Assembly (NCBI RefSeq): GCF_000968195.1
Contig: NZ_FO704550.1
Span: forward strand, 1,364,001-1,428,000
DNA: 64,000 bases
Source: Xenorhabdus doucetiae
Lineage (GTDB): Bacteria; Pseudomonadota; Gammaproteobacteria; Enterobacterales; Enterobacteriaceae
Direction: 5' to 3'
Made by a program: the position numbers and the translations under genes. Of this stretch, positions 7,905 to 16,418 are shown one piece after another; within the stretch, counting starts at the first letter, position 1, and every line of letters starts with the position of its first letter. The notes under the pieces are model-generated. The model saw only the letters and a list, made by a program, of their open reading frames with translations, was not told the DNA's origin and ran no database searches.

Positions 7905-8762
7905 TTAGTGCATGATGGCCAATTTTATTGGATAGGTGAAAAATAGCAGGTGCATCAGATTGAGTGAAAAATGGAAAGCTACCGCGACCCATAAACGACC
8001 ACTCCACAACCATGTCAGACCATAAATTAACCCTGCCAGTGTAGCGAAAATCATCAGTAAACCACCGCCGGCAAAATGGGCTGCACCAAAAAGCAGGGAA
8101 GTCATGACAAGCGCTAAGTAAGGATTCATCCATTGGCTTAACTTTTGCTGAATATAACCACGAAACAGCGCTTCTTCGGCCAAAGAAACAAAAAACAGAT
8201 TAGCGATAACAAAAGCAGGGAACCAATTAGGTAAATGGAGTTCAACGGACAATCCACCCAATGCTGTCGCAAGCCCTAATAGTGCTGGAATGGCTGCGAT
8301 CAATAATGCCCATCCGTGAGGCGGTGCCTCAACCAACGGTTTTCGGGTGAACAAAGTCGGCATACAGAAGATTAGGATGAAGGGCAGCAACGCCTTGTCA
8401 AAGTTGAAATACATTGAAAAAGGTGTACTGAGCGGGCCGACCTGCACTTTATCCAGATATTTGAGATTATGGAACCCTGGAATGTAATGGATAAACAGCA
8501 AAATACCACCAGTGAGCAATAACAACTCTGTGATAACTCTGAGAGCGCTGTTTTTTTGGCAATAAATGTGTGCCACACCTAAAAGCGTCATCACTGACAG
8601 CGTGATTATCGCCGGATAAGTCAGTACGTGAGTGCTGATCCCGGCAATGATAGCGAAAAACGCAATGAAAAAAGCAATTTTCTGGCGACGATCTAAAAGT
8701 GCCAATGAAACGGCAAGAAATGCCCAAGCCATATAATTCCCTGTTATCTTTGAAAAAACCAA
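7905..8762 (-). CDS. CPBP-family intramembrane glutamic endopeptidase
   Basis: This 285-residue protein has about eight hydrophobic segments. The CPBP (Abi/Rce1-like) signature sits in the last third: EEALFRGYIQQKL near residue 192 (EExxxR), GAAHFAGGG near 224 and AVAFHFSLNLMHLLFF near 262. These supply the glutamate and histidines of the membrane active site. Family members cleave prenylated or signal-type peptides within the membrane; the substrate here is unknown. The gene lies between gpmA and modF with its own downstream hairpin and 128 bases upstream. Confidence 0.8.
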   Translation of the reverse strand: MVFSKITGNYMAWAFLAVSLALLDRRQKIAFFIAFFAIIAGISTHVLTYPAIITLSVMTLLGVAHIYCQKNSALRVITELLLLTGGILLFIHYIPGFHNLKYLDKVQVGPLSTPFSMYFNFDKALLPFILIFCMPTLFTRKPLVEAPPHGWALLIAAIPALLGLATALGGLSVELHLPNWFPAFVIANLFFVSLAEEALFRGYIQQKLSQWMNPYLALVMTSLLFGAAHFAGGGLLMIFATLAGLIYGLTWLWSGRLWVAVAFHFSLNLMHLLFFTYPIKLAIMH

Positions 8763-8835
8763 TGAAATAGTCTAAAAATAGGCGGTGATTTTATAGTAAT
8801 GGTTAAAAAATTCAAAAATAATAACAAAAATATCA

Positions 8836-8865
8836 AAAAATATTCCCCTCTATCACAAGGGGAAT
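8836..8865 (-). terminator. Terminator after modF
   Basis: On the reverse strand ATTCCCCT and AGGGGAAT form an 8-bp stem followed by ATTTTTTGATATTTTTG. It lies about 25 bases after the modF stop and is a good intrinsic terminator. Confidence 0.75.
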
Positions 8866-8890
8866 CGCAATAAGGTTGTGGATAAGAAGA

Positions 8891-10375
8891 TTACAGCGAT
8901 TTTAAGGCAACGCTCTCGGTTTCATACCGATAAATATCACCGTCAGGAATAAATCGCAGGCGATGAGTAATGCACTCTGGTGCATCTTCCTGATGATGAG
9001 AAACAAACAGAAGCTGCGTGTCACCATGAGAAATCATGATATCAATGAAACGCAGGACTAACTGGCGGTTTAGGGGATCAAGCCCTTGCAAGGGTTCATC
9101 TAAGATTAATAAAGCCGGATGTTTCACCAGCGCGCGGGCAATCAAAACCAGTCGTTGCTGTCCCCATGACAAACTATGAAATGGGCTAATCGCCGTTGAT
9201 CCAGATAACCCCAATAAATCCAGCCATTCATCAGCTAATTGTTGCTGCCGATCTGAAACCGCCTGATACAATCCTATCGAATCGAAGAAGCCTGAAAGGA
9301 TAACATTTCGCACGCTGGTACTGACACGATATTCCAGATGAATACTGTTACTGACATAACCAATATGGCGTTTAATATCCCAAATCGTTTCGCCGCTTCC
9401 CCGTTGACGACCAAATAAGATTAACTCATTGCTGTAACCCTGAGGGTGATCGCCGGTAATCAGGCTAAGCAGTGTCGATTTTCCGGCTCCATTTTCACCG
9501 ATAATCTGCCAGTGCTCATTGGGATTTACCTGCCAGCTCAGGCCGTGCAAAATGGGTTGGTCATTGTATTGGACAACAACATTACGCATTGATACCAAGG
9601 GTTGATCAGCCGGAAGTTGCTCGTCAGAGCGGTATTCATCCGTTTCGGGCAGATGAATATTTTGCAGGTTTTCGCTGTGAGCCAACTGCGCCACAAGCGA
9701 TTCTGCCAATATATGCGCTTTTTTTCCGGCCAGCGTCAGATGGCAATCCGCCAATACACCGACTTGTTCGACAAAATCAGGAATTTCATGGAAGCGGGTC
9801 AAGACCAAAACTAGAGTAATACCTTTTGCCGCCAAGGTGCTCAATAATTGGGAAAGTTGTTCTCGTGCATAAGGATCTAAGCCATCAAAAGGCTCATCAA
9901 GGATAAGCAAGTCAGGGTTTGCCATCAATGCCTGACACAGCAGCACCTTACGCACTTCTCCGGTTGAGAGATATTTGAATCGTCGTGAAAGCAAGTCCTT
10001 AATGCCAAAATACCCGCTTAATTCAAGGCACAACTCATTGTCTTTACGATAAAGTTGAATGATATCTGCGGCAGTGCGCCCAATATCCTCTTCTCCTTCA
10101 CTGAGCAAATCGGTATTGTTGCGTTGCCATTCTTCATCAATCAGTTTTTGCAATTGTTCGAAAGAGAGACGGATGGGGGAGCGAAAAGAGCAATGACGTT
10201 CACCTGCCAGTTGAATTAACTCATCCGACAAGGCACGGGCTAACGAAGATTTTCCACTGCCGTTTGCGCCCACAAAGGCCCAACTTTCCCCGGAAACAAT
10301 TTTCAGTGACGGTAGCCGTAGGATACGGGTGTCACTTAAACGGAAACTCGCTTGCGTTATTTGCAACTCAGACAT
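8891..10375 (-). CDS. modF: ModF (PhrA), tandem ABC ATPase of the molybdate region
   Basis: This 494-residue cytoplasmic protein contains two ABC ATPase domains. The first has Walker A GANGSGKSS near residue 36, signature LSTGEVRK and Walker B LLILDEPFDGLDP. The second has Walker A GENGAGKST near residue 293, signature LSWGQQR and LLILDEPLQGLDP. It matches E. coli ModF, encoded beside the mod genes. ModF is not essential for transport and its role is poorly defined. It reads divergently from acrZ-modABC. In E. coli modE lies between modF and acrZ; here it does not. Confidence 0.9.
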   Translation of the reverse strand: MSELQITQASFRLSDTRILRLPSLKIVSGESWAFVGANGSGKSSLARALSDELIQLAGERHCSFRSPIRLSFEQLQKLIDEEWQRNNTDLLSEGEEDIGRTAADIIQLYRKDNELCLELSGYFGIKDLLSRRFKYLSTGEVRKVLLCQALMANPDLLILDEPFDGLDPYAREQLSQLLSTLAAKGITLVLVLTRFHEIPDFVEQVGVLADCHLTLAGKKAHILAESLVAQLAHSENLQNIHLPETDEYRSDEQLPADQPLVSMRNVVVQYNDQPILHGLSWQVNPNEHWQIIGENGAGKSTLLSLITGDHPQGYSNELILFGRQRGSGETIWDIKRHIGYVSNSIHLEYRVSTSVRNVILSGFFDSIGLYQAVSDRQQQLADEWLDLLGLSGSTAISPFHSLSWGQQRLVLIARALVKHPALLILDEPLQGLDPLNRQLVLRFIDIMISHGDTQLLFVSHHQEDAPECITHRLRFIPDGDIYRYETESVALKSL

Positions 10376-10666
10376 TCTTTTTCCTTTTTAAGCAACATTA
10401 ACCAAAGGATCACCAGAAATAAGCGGAATCATGTGTAATGTCAATGTGTCGCAGTCTGTTATTCAGGCTTGCGGACTGTCACCTGATAACACTCTTGTAA
10501 AATCGTTTTATGGAAGTGTTCGCAGATATCCGGATTGAACAATAAAAATCGCACGTTTCGTCGATTACTGTTACTGTTTTATTGTCTAGAATGATGAGGT
10601 TGCCGTCTGTGTCAAATTCAGATATGACGCAGTTAATTTGTTAGTCACTAAGGATATGAGGTTAGC

Positions 10667-10807
10667 ATGTTTGAATTGCTTAAAAGTTTGGGATTTGCGC
10701 TGATTATGGTCCCCGTGGTGATGGCCGCTATTTTGGCGTTGATTTACGGGTTGGGGGGCGTGTTCAATATGATCTCCAAAACAGAAAATACTCGCCAACA
10801 GCCTTGA
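10667..10807 (+). CDS. acrZ: AcrZ, small membrane partner of the AcrB efflux pump
   Basis: A 46-residue protein with the sequence MFELLKSLGFALIMVPVVMA at its start, then a single membrane helix and a short polar tail ending in QQP. It closely matches E. coli AcrZ (49 residues), including the kinked-helix prolines. AcrZ lies along AcrB in the inner membrane and changes which drugs AcrAB-TolC exports. GATATGAGG sits upstream of the ATG. It keeps the E. coli location just before modA. Confidence 0.9.
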   Translation: MFELLKSLGFALIMVPVVMAAILALIYGLGGVFNMISKTENTRQQP

Positions 10808-10821
10808 ACCTTGTGATTTCC

Positions 10822-10843
10822 ATTACCCGGTTATCCGGGTAAT
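10822..10843 (+). terminator. Hairpin after acrZ
   Basis: ATTACCCGG and CCGGGTAAT form a perfect 9-bp stem around TTAT, 14 bases after acrZ. It is followed by a pyrimidine-rich stretch instead of a clean T run. It probably separates acrZ from modABC. Confidence 0.5.
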
Positions 10844-10964
10844 CAATTCCACTTTCTCTTCATCTTTAATCCCTGCCAGATGTAATCCTTGCATTAAAAT
10901 TAACATAAAAACTAAAACTGGCTCACAACCTGCCGATTAATCTCAGGATAGCATTTTCATTTAA

Positions 10965-10988
10965 CGTAGTATCTTGTTATATACAACG
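10965..10988 (+). promoter_or_regulatory. Palindrome upstream of modA, possible ModE-type operator
   Basis: CGTAGTAT and ATACAACG (7 of 8 bases complementary) flank CTTGTTAT, 31 bases before modA. The place and the ...CGTtaTAT-like half sites recall the ModE operator of E. coli modABC. No modE gene is in its usual place, so the binding protein is uncertain. Confidence 0.35.
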
Positions 10989-11019
10989 TACCATATTGAT
11001 TATCTTAGGTAAGTATAAA

Positions 11020-11790
11020 ATGAAAAAGAACGTTTATCCGTTGCTGACAGGGGCTGTAGTATCTTTTGCGCTGGCCGGAAATGTTTCGGCAGCAGATAAA
11101 GTGACAGTTTTTGCGGCGGCTTCATTAACCAATGCCTTGGATGATATTGCGGCACTGTATAACCAAAAGAAGCAGGGCGATATTGTGACTTCCTACGCTT
11201 CATCCTCGACACTGGCACGTCAGATAGAACAGGGTGCACCGGCGGATATTTTTATTTCTGCCGATCAGCAGTGGATGAATTACGCGACTGATAAACAATT
11301 AATGGCTGAGAATACCCGCCATACCTTGTTGGGTAACCAGCTTGTCCTGATTGCGCCTAAAGAGAGCAAACTGGATAAAGTGGCGATCAACCGGGAAACA
11401 AAATGGGCATCCTTGCTGGCAGGAGGGCGTTTAGCGGTGGGTGATCCCAATCATGTGCCGGTGGGTATTTACGCCAAAGAATCACTGCAATATTTGCATG
11501 CGTGGGAGATGGTTAATCCACTGATGGCGCGAACTAACAATGTGCGTAGTGGCATGGCACTGGTCGAGCGGGGCGAGGTGCCGTTGGGCATTGTTTACGG
11601 TTCTGATGCCGTTGCCAGCCATAAAGTGAAAGTGGTGGGTGTTTTCCCATCGGAAAGCCATAAACCAGTGGAATACCCGATTGCAATCGTTAAAGGTCAT
11701 GAAAAACAGGCTGTGCGCGACTTTTATGACTATCTTGAGACCCCTGAAGCCGCGGCTATTTTTAAACGCTATGGTTTTACTCCACTGTAG
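11020..11790 (+). CDS. modA: ModA, molybdate-binding periplasmic protein
   Basis: A 256-residue solute-binding protein with a signal peptide cleaved around VSAADK. It contains VFAAASLTNALDDIAALY and YASSSTLARQIEQGAPADIF, the serine and alanine loops that bind the oxyanion, and later GDPNHVPVGIYAKESL. It captures molybdate (or tungstate) and hands it to ModBC. The ATG at 11020 has AGGT 12 bases upstream and gives a proper signal peptide; the open frame continues to 10996. It is the first gene of modABC. Confidence 0.95.
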   Translation: MKKNVYPLLTGAVVSFALAGNVSAADKVTVFAAASLTNALDDIAALYNQKKQGDIVTSYASSSTLARQIEQGAPADIFISADQQWMNYATDKQLMAENTRHTLLGNQLVLIAPKESKLDKVAINRETKWASLLAGGRLAVGDPNHVPVGIYAKESLQYLHAWEMVNPLMARTNNVRSGMALVERGEVPLGIVYGSDAVASHKVKVVGVFPSESHKPVEYPIAIVKGHEKQAVRDFYDYLETPEAAAIFKRYGFTPL

Positions 11791-11807
11791 GAACTGATCT
11801 TTTGGAG

Positions 11808-12500
11808 ATGTTAAGTGAATATGAATGGCAGGCAATTTTACTGAGCTTAAAAATCTCAGGCATTGCGGTGTTATTCAGTTTGCCATTCGGGATATTAATG
11901 GCATGGATGCTGGCCCGTTGCCAGTTTTTTGGAAAATCCCTGCTTGACAGTATCATCCATCTGCCACTGGTATTACCGCCAGTGGTGGTGGGATATCTGT
12001 TACTGATTAGCATGGGGCGCCGCGGAGTCATTGGTGAATTCCTTTATGACTGGTTGGGTGTCAGTTTTACCTTTAACTGGACAGGAGCGGCATTAGCTTC
12101 GGCGGTGGTGGCTTTTCCGCTGATGGTCAGGGCTATTCGGTTATCCTTGGAGGGCATCGATCAGCGTTTGGAACAGGCCGCCCGTACGTTGGGCGCGGGT
12201 TCACTTAAAGTCTTTTTTACCATTACCCTGCCGTTGTCATTACCCGGCATTATTGTGGGAGCGGTATTGGCGTTTGCCCGCTCGCTGGGGGAATTTGGCG
12301 CCACCATTACCTTTGTATCGAATATTCCGGGGGAAACCCGAACCATTCCTCTTGCCATGTATACATTGCTGGAAATGCCGGGTGCTGAAGCCGCTGCCGC
12401 CCGCCTGTGCGTTATCGCGATTGCATTGGCGCTGATTTCATTGATGCTGTCCGAATGGCTGACACGTTGGGGCAGAAAACGTTTGGGGGCGGCATGTTAG
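11808..12500 (+). CDS. modB: ModB, molybdate ABC transporter permease
   Basis: A 230-residue inner-membrane permease with about five hydrophobic segments and the EAA loop EQAARTLGAGSLKVFFTITLP, which docks on ModC. LGEFGATITFVSNIPGETRT near the end is typical of ModB. The start is uncertain. The ATG at 11808 gives the family-like MLSEYEW N-terminus but has GGAG directly touching it. A TTG at 11802 is nine bases after AGGA and would add two residues. It follows modA by 17 bases. Confidence 0.93.
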   Translation: MLSEYEWQAILLSLKISGIAVLFSLPFGILMAWMLARCQFFGKSLLDSIIHLPLVLPPVVVGYLLLISMGRRGVIGEFLYDWLGVSFTFNWTGAALASAVVAFPLMVRAIRLSLEGIDQRLEQAARTLGAGSLKVFFTITLPLSLPGIIVGAVLAFARSLGEFGATITFVSNIPGETRTIPLAMYTLLEMPGAEAAAARLCVIAIALALISLMLSEWLTRWGRKRLGAAC

Positions 12501-13558
12501 AACTGGATTTTGAACAGCGCTTGGGTGAGCTGCATATGCAACTTGATACCACGTTGCCCACAGAAAGCATCACCGCCATCTTTGGGCTTTCGGGGGCAGG
12601 AAAAACCTCACTGATCAATGTGATTGCGGGATTGAGCCGCCCACAACAAGGCCGCATTGTTTTAAACGGTTCTACGTTAGTGGATACGGAACGCAACCTC
12701 TTTTTGCCGCCAGAAAAGCGCCGAATTGGTTATGTTTTTCAGGATGCACGCCTGTTCCCGCATTATCGTGTGAAGGGAAATTTACAATACGGCATGGCAC
12801 CAGAGATGAAACCGCAGTTTGACAGCATCGTTAGCCTGTTAGGGATTGAACATTTACTGTCACGTTTTCCCGGCACATTATCGGGTGGAGAAAAACAGCG
12901 GGTAGCGATTGGCCGGGCATTGCTGACCGCCCCTGAACTCCTGTTGATGGATGAGCCACTGGCATCATTAGATTTACCCCGTAAGCGCGAGTTATTACCT
13001 TATCTCGAAAAATTATCCGCAGACGTCAAAATCCCGATCCTGTATGTGAGTCACAGTTTGGATGAAATTTTACGTCTGGCAGATAATGTTATTGTCATGG
13101 ACAAGGGAAAAATCCGGGCGACAGGAACCTTGGAAGAGGTTTGGTCGAGCAGTGTACTGCGTCCGTGGCTGCAAAAAGAGAGTCTGGGCAGCATCCTGAA
13201 AGTTTCGGTTATGCAACATCATCAGCGTTATCACATGACCGCCGTCGCGGTGGCGGATAAACTCCTTTGGTTACCGCAAATAAATGCCTCTCCGGGAACG
13301 GATCTGCATATCCGCATTGATGCCTCAGACGTTTCCTTAGTGCTGGAGCCACCAAAAGTCAGCAGCATCCGTAATACTTTGCAAGTCAAAGTCCTTGAGT
13401 TTTTTGAGGATAATGGTCAGGTCGATGTCAAGCTGGCGCTGAATGAACATAGTTTATGGGCGAGAATCACCCCTTGGGCACGGGAAGAGCTTAATCTGCG
13501 GGCTGGGCAATGGTTATATGCACAGATAAAGAGTATTTCGCTAAATCGCCCCTTATGA
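12494..13558 (+). CDS. modC: ModC, molybdate ABC transporter ATPase
   Basis: A 354-residue ATP-binding subunit. Walker A GLSGAGKT is near residue 32, the Q loop is in GYVFQDARLF, the signature is LSGGEKQRVAIGRALL, and Walker B is LLLMDEPLASLD. A C-terminal MOP-type domain follows (about residues 290-354, with WARITPWAREEL). It energises molybdate import through ModB. The start overlaps the end of modB by seven bases, and the length equals the E. coli protein (352). The frame stays open upstream inside modB, but homology starts at MLEL. Confidence 0.95.
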   Translation: MLELDFEQRLGELHMQLDTTLPTESITAIFGLSGAGKTSLINVIAGLSRPQQGRIVLNGSTLVDTERNLFLPPEKRRIGYVFQDARLFPHYRVKGNLQYGMAPEMKPQFDSIVSLLGIEHLLSRFPGTLSGGEKQRVAIGRALLTAPELLLMDEPLASLDLPRKRELLPYLEKLSADVKIPILYVSHSLDEILRLADNVIVMDKGKIRATGTLEEVWSSSVLRPWLQKESLGSILKVSVMQHHQRYHMTAVAVADKLLWLPQINASPGTDLHIRIDASDVSLVLEPPKVSSIRNTLQVKVLEFFEDNGQVDVKLALNEHSLWARITPWAREELNLRAGQWLYAQIKSISLNRPL

Positions 13559-13581
13559 ACAGGTAGAAAGTTAGGTTAATA

Positions 13582-13611
13582 GGGAGCACAGCCGTGGACG
13601 GATTTGCTCCC
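13582..13611. terminator. Hairpin between convergent modC and ybhA
   Basis: GGGAGCA (13582-13588) pairs with TGCTCCC (13605-13611) in the 75-base gap between the two converging genes. No T run is visible on either side, so the call is weak. Confidence 0.35.
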
Positions 13612-13633
13612 ATTGAATGGATGTCAAAGGTCA

Positions 13634-14449
13634 TTACAGCACATATTTTCGCAGGATTTCAGCGATGCCGGGCTGGGTATTATCCCGTGTGACAATATCC
13701 GCCCGCGCTTTGGCGGCATCGACGCCATTCCCCATGGCAACGCCCAGCCCAACGCTTTCCAGCATACTGAGATCGTTATAATTATCACCAAAAGCAATCA
13801 CCTCTTGCATGCTCATGCCTTGCGATTCGACCCATTGTTGCAGCCGCATACCTTTGCTATTGCCTTTTTTGGCGATATCGACCTGATCAAACCATGACCA
13901 TTCACACTCAAGGCCAAGATTCTCCTCAATTTGCTTGCTAATTTCCCGCAGTTTCACTAAATCGGATGAGCTGGTGGCGAGTTTCCAGATAGCTCCCACA
14001 TTATGGATAGCATCTTGGAAATTTCCGGTTTGCCGGATATTGGGGCGTTGGTGTTCAGGCAGGGAATCCGACCAGGCCAGAGTTTGGGCTACAGTGTGAG
14101 GAAATTGATATAAAATAGCATCATCAACATACATCAGATGCTGAATTTCCGTGTCTTGCAGATAGGAAAGTACTTGGGAGGCTTCTTGAATAGAGAGTGG
14201 ATTTGAGGCCAAGACTTTCTTTGCATGATAATCATATGAATAAGCCCCATTGCAACAGATGGCAGGCGTATCGAGTTGCAGCGCTTGATAGAAAGGATGG
14301 ATGGCGACATGATGGCGCCCGGTGACAATCAAGACCTTGATTCCTGACTGGCGGGCTTCATTTAGGGCCGCCAGTGATTCTGGCAGAATACGTTTTTGTG
14401 GATCAAGCAGTGTTCCATCGAGATCCAGCGCGATAACGCGATATGACAT
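13634..14449 (-). CDS. ybhA: YbhA, HAD-superfamily sugar/pyridoxal phosphatase
   Basis: A 271-residue Cof-type HAD hydrolase. The catalytic motif I is ALDLDGTLLDP near residues 7-17, motif II is VTGRH, and the C-terminal motif IV is AFGDNYNDLSMLE with GVAMGNG. E. coli YbhA dephosphorylates pyridoxal phosphate and some sugar phosphates. It sits next to modC and reads towards it, as in E. coli. The start codon overlaps no neighbour, and 147 bases separate it from the divergent pgl gene. Confidence 0.88.
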   Translation of the reverse strand: MSYRVIALDLDGTLLDPQKRILPESLAALNEARQSGIKVLIVTGRHHVAIHPFYQALQLDTPAICCNGAYSYDYHAKKVLASNPLSIQEASQVLSYLQDTEIQHLMYVDDAILYQFPHTVAQTLAWSDSLPEHQRPNIRQTGNFQDAIHNVGAIWKLATSSSDLVKLREISKQIEENLGLECEWSWFDQVDIAKKGNSKGMRLQQWVESQGMSMQEVIAFGDNYNDLSMLESVGLGVAMGNGVDAAKARADIVTRDNTQPGIAEILRKYVL

Positions 14450-14596
14450 GGGTTGGCCTCTGGGTTGTCTATGATATAGGCAAATATTATACGGTAGTTG
14501 AACATAATAAACTGTTATATGGGCAGTTTAGCCGACAAATCTTTTCAAGAATCGTTATAGATCAATGAAATGGCAATAAAGCATTAAGGAGAGAAT

Positions 14597-15583
14597 ATGA
14601 AACAGGTGGTTTATACAGCCAGCCCAAATAGCCGACAGATCCACGTATGGTCACTGAATGAGGCCGGAAAACTTTCGCTGCTCCAGACCGTCAATGTGCC
14701 GGGTGAAGTACAACCCATGGTCGTTAATCCTGATGGCAAACACTTATATGTGGGAATTCGTCCACAATTTAGTCTCGTTACTTATGCCATTAAGGAAGAT
14801 GGGCGTCTTGAACAGCAGGCCATTGCACCTTTGGCGGGTAGCCCGACCCATATCTCCACTGACAGGGCGGGGCGTTTTTTATTTTCTGCTTCCTACAGCT
14901 TCAATAACTTAAGCGTCCATCCTATTGATGAAAATGGGATCGTCAAAGCACCCCGCCAAATTGTAGAAGGTCTGCAAGCGCCACATTCTGCCAATATTGA
15001 TCGGGAAAACCGTCAATTACTGGTTCCATGCTTGAAAGAAGATCATATTCGTATTTTCAACTTGGATGAGCAGGGCTGCTTAACAGAAAATCGGGCTGAT
15101 GAAGTAACCACAGCAGCAGGCGCGGGTCCGCGTCATATGGCATTTCATCCGAAAAAACCAGCTATCTACTGCATTAATGAATTGGATTCAACCGTTGATG
15201 TGCTGCGTAAATGGGAAAAATATCGCATTGTGCAATCTATTGATTCTCTGCCAACCGATTTTTCCAGCGTTCGTTGGTCGGCGGATATCCACATGACACC
15301 GGATGGCCGCCACCTTTATGTCAGTGAGCGTTCTGAGAGTCTGATCAGCCACTTTCGCGTGTCAGAAGATGGCTATCATTTAACATTAGCCGGGCATTAT
15401 CCGACAGAAACCCAACCCCGAGGTTTTGCCATCGATCATAGCGGTCATTTTCTGATTGCATCGGGGCAGAAATCGGATCATATTTCAGTCTCACATATTG
15501 ACAACTGTTCGGGAGAATTAACTCAACTGGCACGTTATCCGGTTGGTAAAGGCCCGATGTGGGTGACGGTATTGGCACTGTAA
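14597..15583 (+). CDS. pgl: Pgl (YbhE), 6-phosphogluconolactonase
   Basis: A 328-residue seven-bladed propeller enzyme of the bacterial lactonase family. MKQVVYTASPNSRQIHVWSL starts the first blade; HSANIDRENRQLLVPCLKED and AGAGPRHMAFHP are conserved active-site blades. It hydrolyses 6-phosphogluconolactone in the oxidative pentose phosphate pathway. AAGGAGAGA sits six bases before the ATG. It is divergent from ybhA, as in E. coli, and followed by a GC-rich hairpin. Confidence 0.94.
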   Translation: MKQVVYTASPNSRQIHVWSLNEAGKLSLLQTVNVPGEVQPMVVNPDGKHLYVGIRPQFSLVTYAIKEDGRLEQQAIAPLAGSPTHISTDRAGRFLFSASYSFNNLSVHPIDENGIVKAPRQIVEGLQAPHSANIDRENRQLLVPCLKEDHIRIFNLDEQGCLTENRADEVTTAAGAGPRHMAFHPKKPAIYCINELDSTVDVLRKWEKYRIVQSIDSLPTDFSSVRWSADIHMTPDGRHLYVSERSESLISHFRVSEDGYHLTLAGHYPTETQPRGFAIDHSGHFLIASGQKSDHISVSHIDNCSGELTQLARYPVGKGPMWVTVLAL

Positions 15584-15589
15584 ACTTAA

Positions 15590-15612
15590 GCCGCGCTATT
15601 TTTTGGCGCGGC
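15590..15612 (+). terminator. Hairpin after pgl
   Basis: GCCGCGC (15590-15596) and GCGCGGC (15606-15612) form a 7-bp GC-only stem seven bases after pgl. The T run is in the loop and not after the stem, so readthrough into the next gene is possible. Confidence 0.5.
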
Positions 15613-15639
15613 GATATTAGGCAGATATTAGGTATAAAA

Positions 15640-16023
15640 ATGAAACCAGCCACCTTATTGATTCCTGTTCCTGACGTTGAAGCTGGATTGGCATGGTACA
15701 AACGTGCATTTCCGGCAGCTCGTGTTGTTTATGTCGCTGAATTTGATTTTACCGTATTAGAAATAGGCGATTTTTCATTGGATATTGTACAAGCTGATAA
15801 GAAAGTCAATTCCGGTCAGCAGGGAACAGTTTTATATTGGTCTGTCCCTTCTCTTTATGCTGCTATTCAACATTTCCAGACTCTAGGCGCATCTCTCTAT
15901 CGTGGGCCTATAAAGATTGATAACGGTTTGGGGATGTGTCAGGTTAAAGATCCGTTTGGTAATCTGATTGGTTTGAAAGGGCGATTTAAGGATGAAGAAT
16001 GGCGATATAAATCACCATTCTAA
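15640..16023 (+). CDS. VOC (glyoxalase/bleomycin-resistance) family protein
   Basis: A 127-residue single-domain protein with the paired beta-alpha-beta-beta-beta units of the vicinal oxygen chelate fold. ATLLIPVPDVEAGLAWYKRAF near residues 4-23 and CQVKDPFGNLIGLKG near 102-116 are typical. Members include isomerases, dioxygenases and drug-binding resistance proteins; the substrate cannot be told from sequence. The start at 15640 (TTAGGTATAAAAATG) matches the family; the frame stays open back to 15559 through the pgl hairpin. It is convergent with the lipoprotein gene. Confidence 0.75.
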   Translation: MKPATLLIPVPDVEAGLAWYKRAFPAARVVYVAEFDFTVLEIGDFSLDIVQADKKVNSGQQGTVLYWSVPSLYAAIQHFQTLGASLYRGPIKIDNGLGMCQVKDPFGNLIGLKGRFKDEEWRYKSPF

Positions 16024-16032
16024 TAATGATAA

Positions 16033-16416
16033 TTATTCCTTTACTTTTATGGTGTAAGTTTTATTAAATTTACCCACTTTTGTAAACATGTTTCCATAAA
16101 TCCCACCAGATATTTTGATGTGTATTTCTCCAGCACGTATTGGAGTTCCTTGAATTTGAATACGGCTATAGTCTTTTGCTGTTGCTGGTTGCACAGGAGT
16201 CGTATAATCACTCGGGTTCCATGTTAGGCCTGAGTCTGAAGGTGTTACTTGGGCTGAAAAACCCATGTCTATAACTCCCGGTATATTTATTAACTCATTA
16301 TATGGAACACCGACTTGAGCATCTTTTAAAGAGTTTCCATTAGGATAAATATAAACAGTTTGTCTTGTGCAAGCAGAAATAAGAAAGACGGATATAATGA
16401 AAAAAAGTCTTCTCAT
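16033..16416 (-). CDS. Putative periplasmic lipoprotein, possible immunity partner
   Basis: A 127-residue protein with a lipobox (FLISAC, lipidated Cys near residue 16) and a beta-rich body with GVPYNELINIPG and GEIHIKISGGIYGN, which suggests an immunoglobulin-like fold. I do not recognise a named family. It begins two bases after the papain-like gene on the same strand and is probably translated with it. A secreted hydrolase followed at once by a periplasmic lipoprotein is the usual effector-immunity layout, so an immunity role is a reasonable guess. AT-rich composition sets the pair apart from its neighbours. Confidence 0.55.
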   Translation of the reverse strand: MRRLFFIISVFLISACTRQTVYIYPNGNSLKDAQVGVPYNELINIPGVIDMGFSAQVTPSDSGLTWNPSDYTTPVQPATAKDYSRIQIQGTPIRAGEIHIKISGGIYGNMFTKVGKFNKTYTIKVKE

Positions 16417-16418
16417 GT

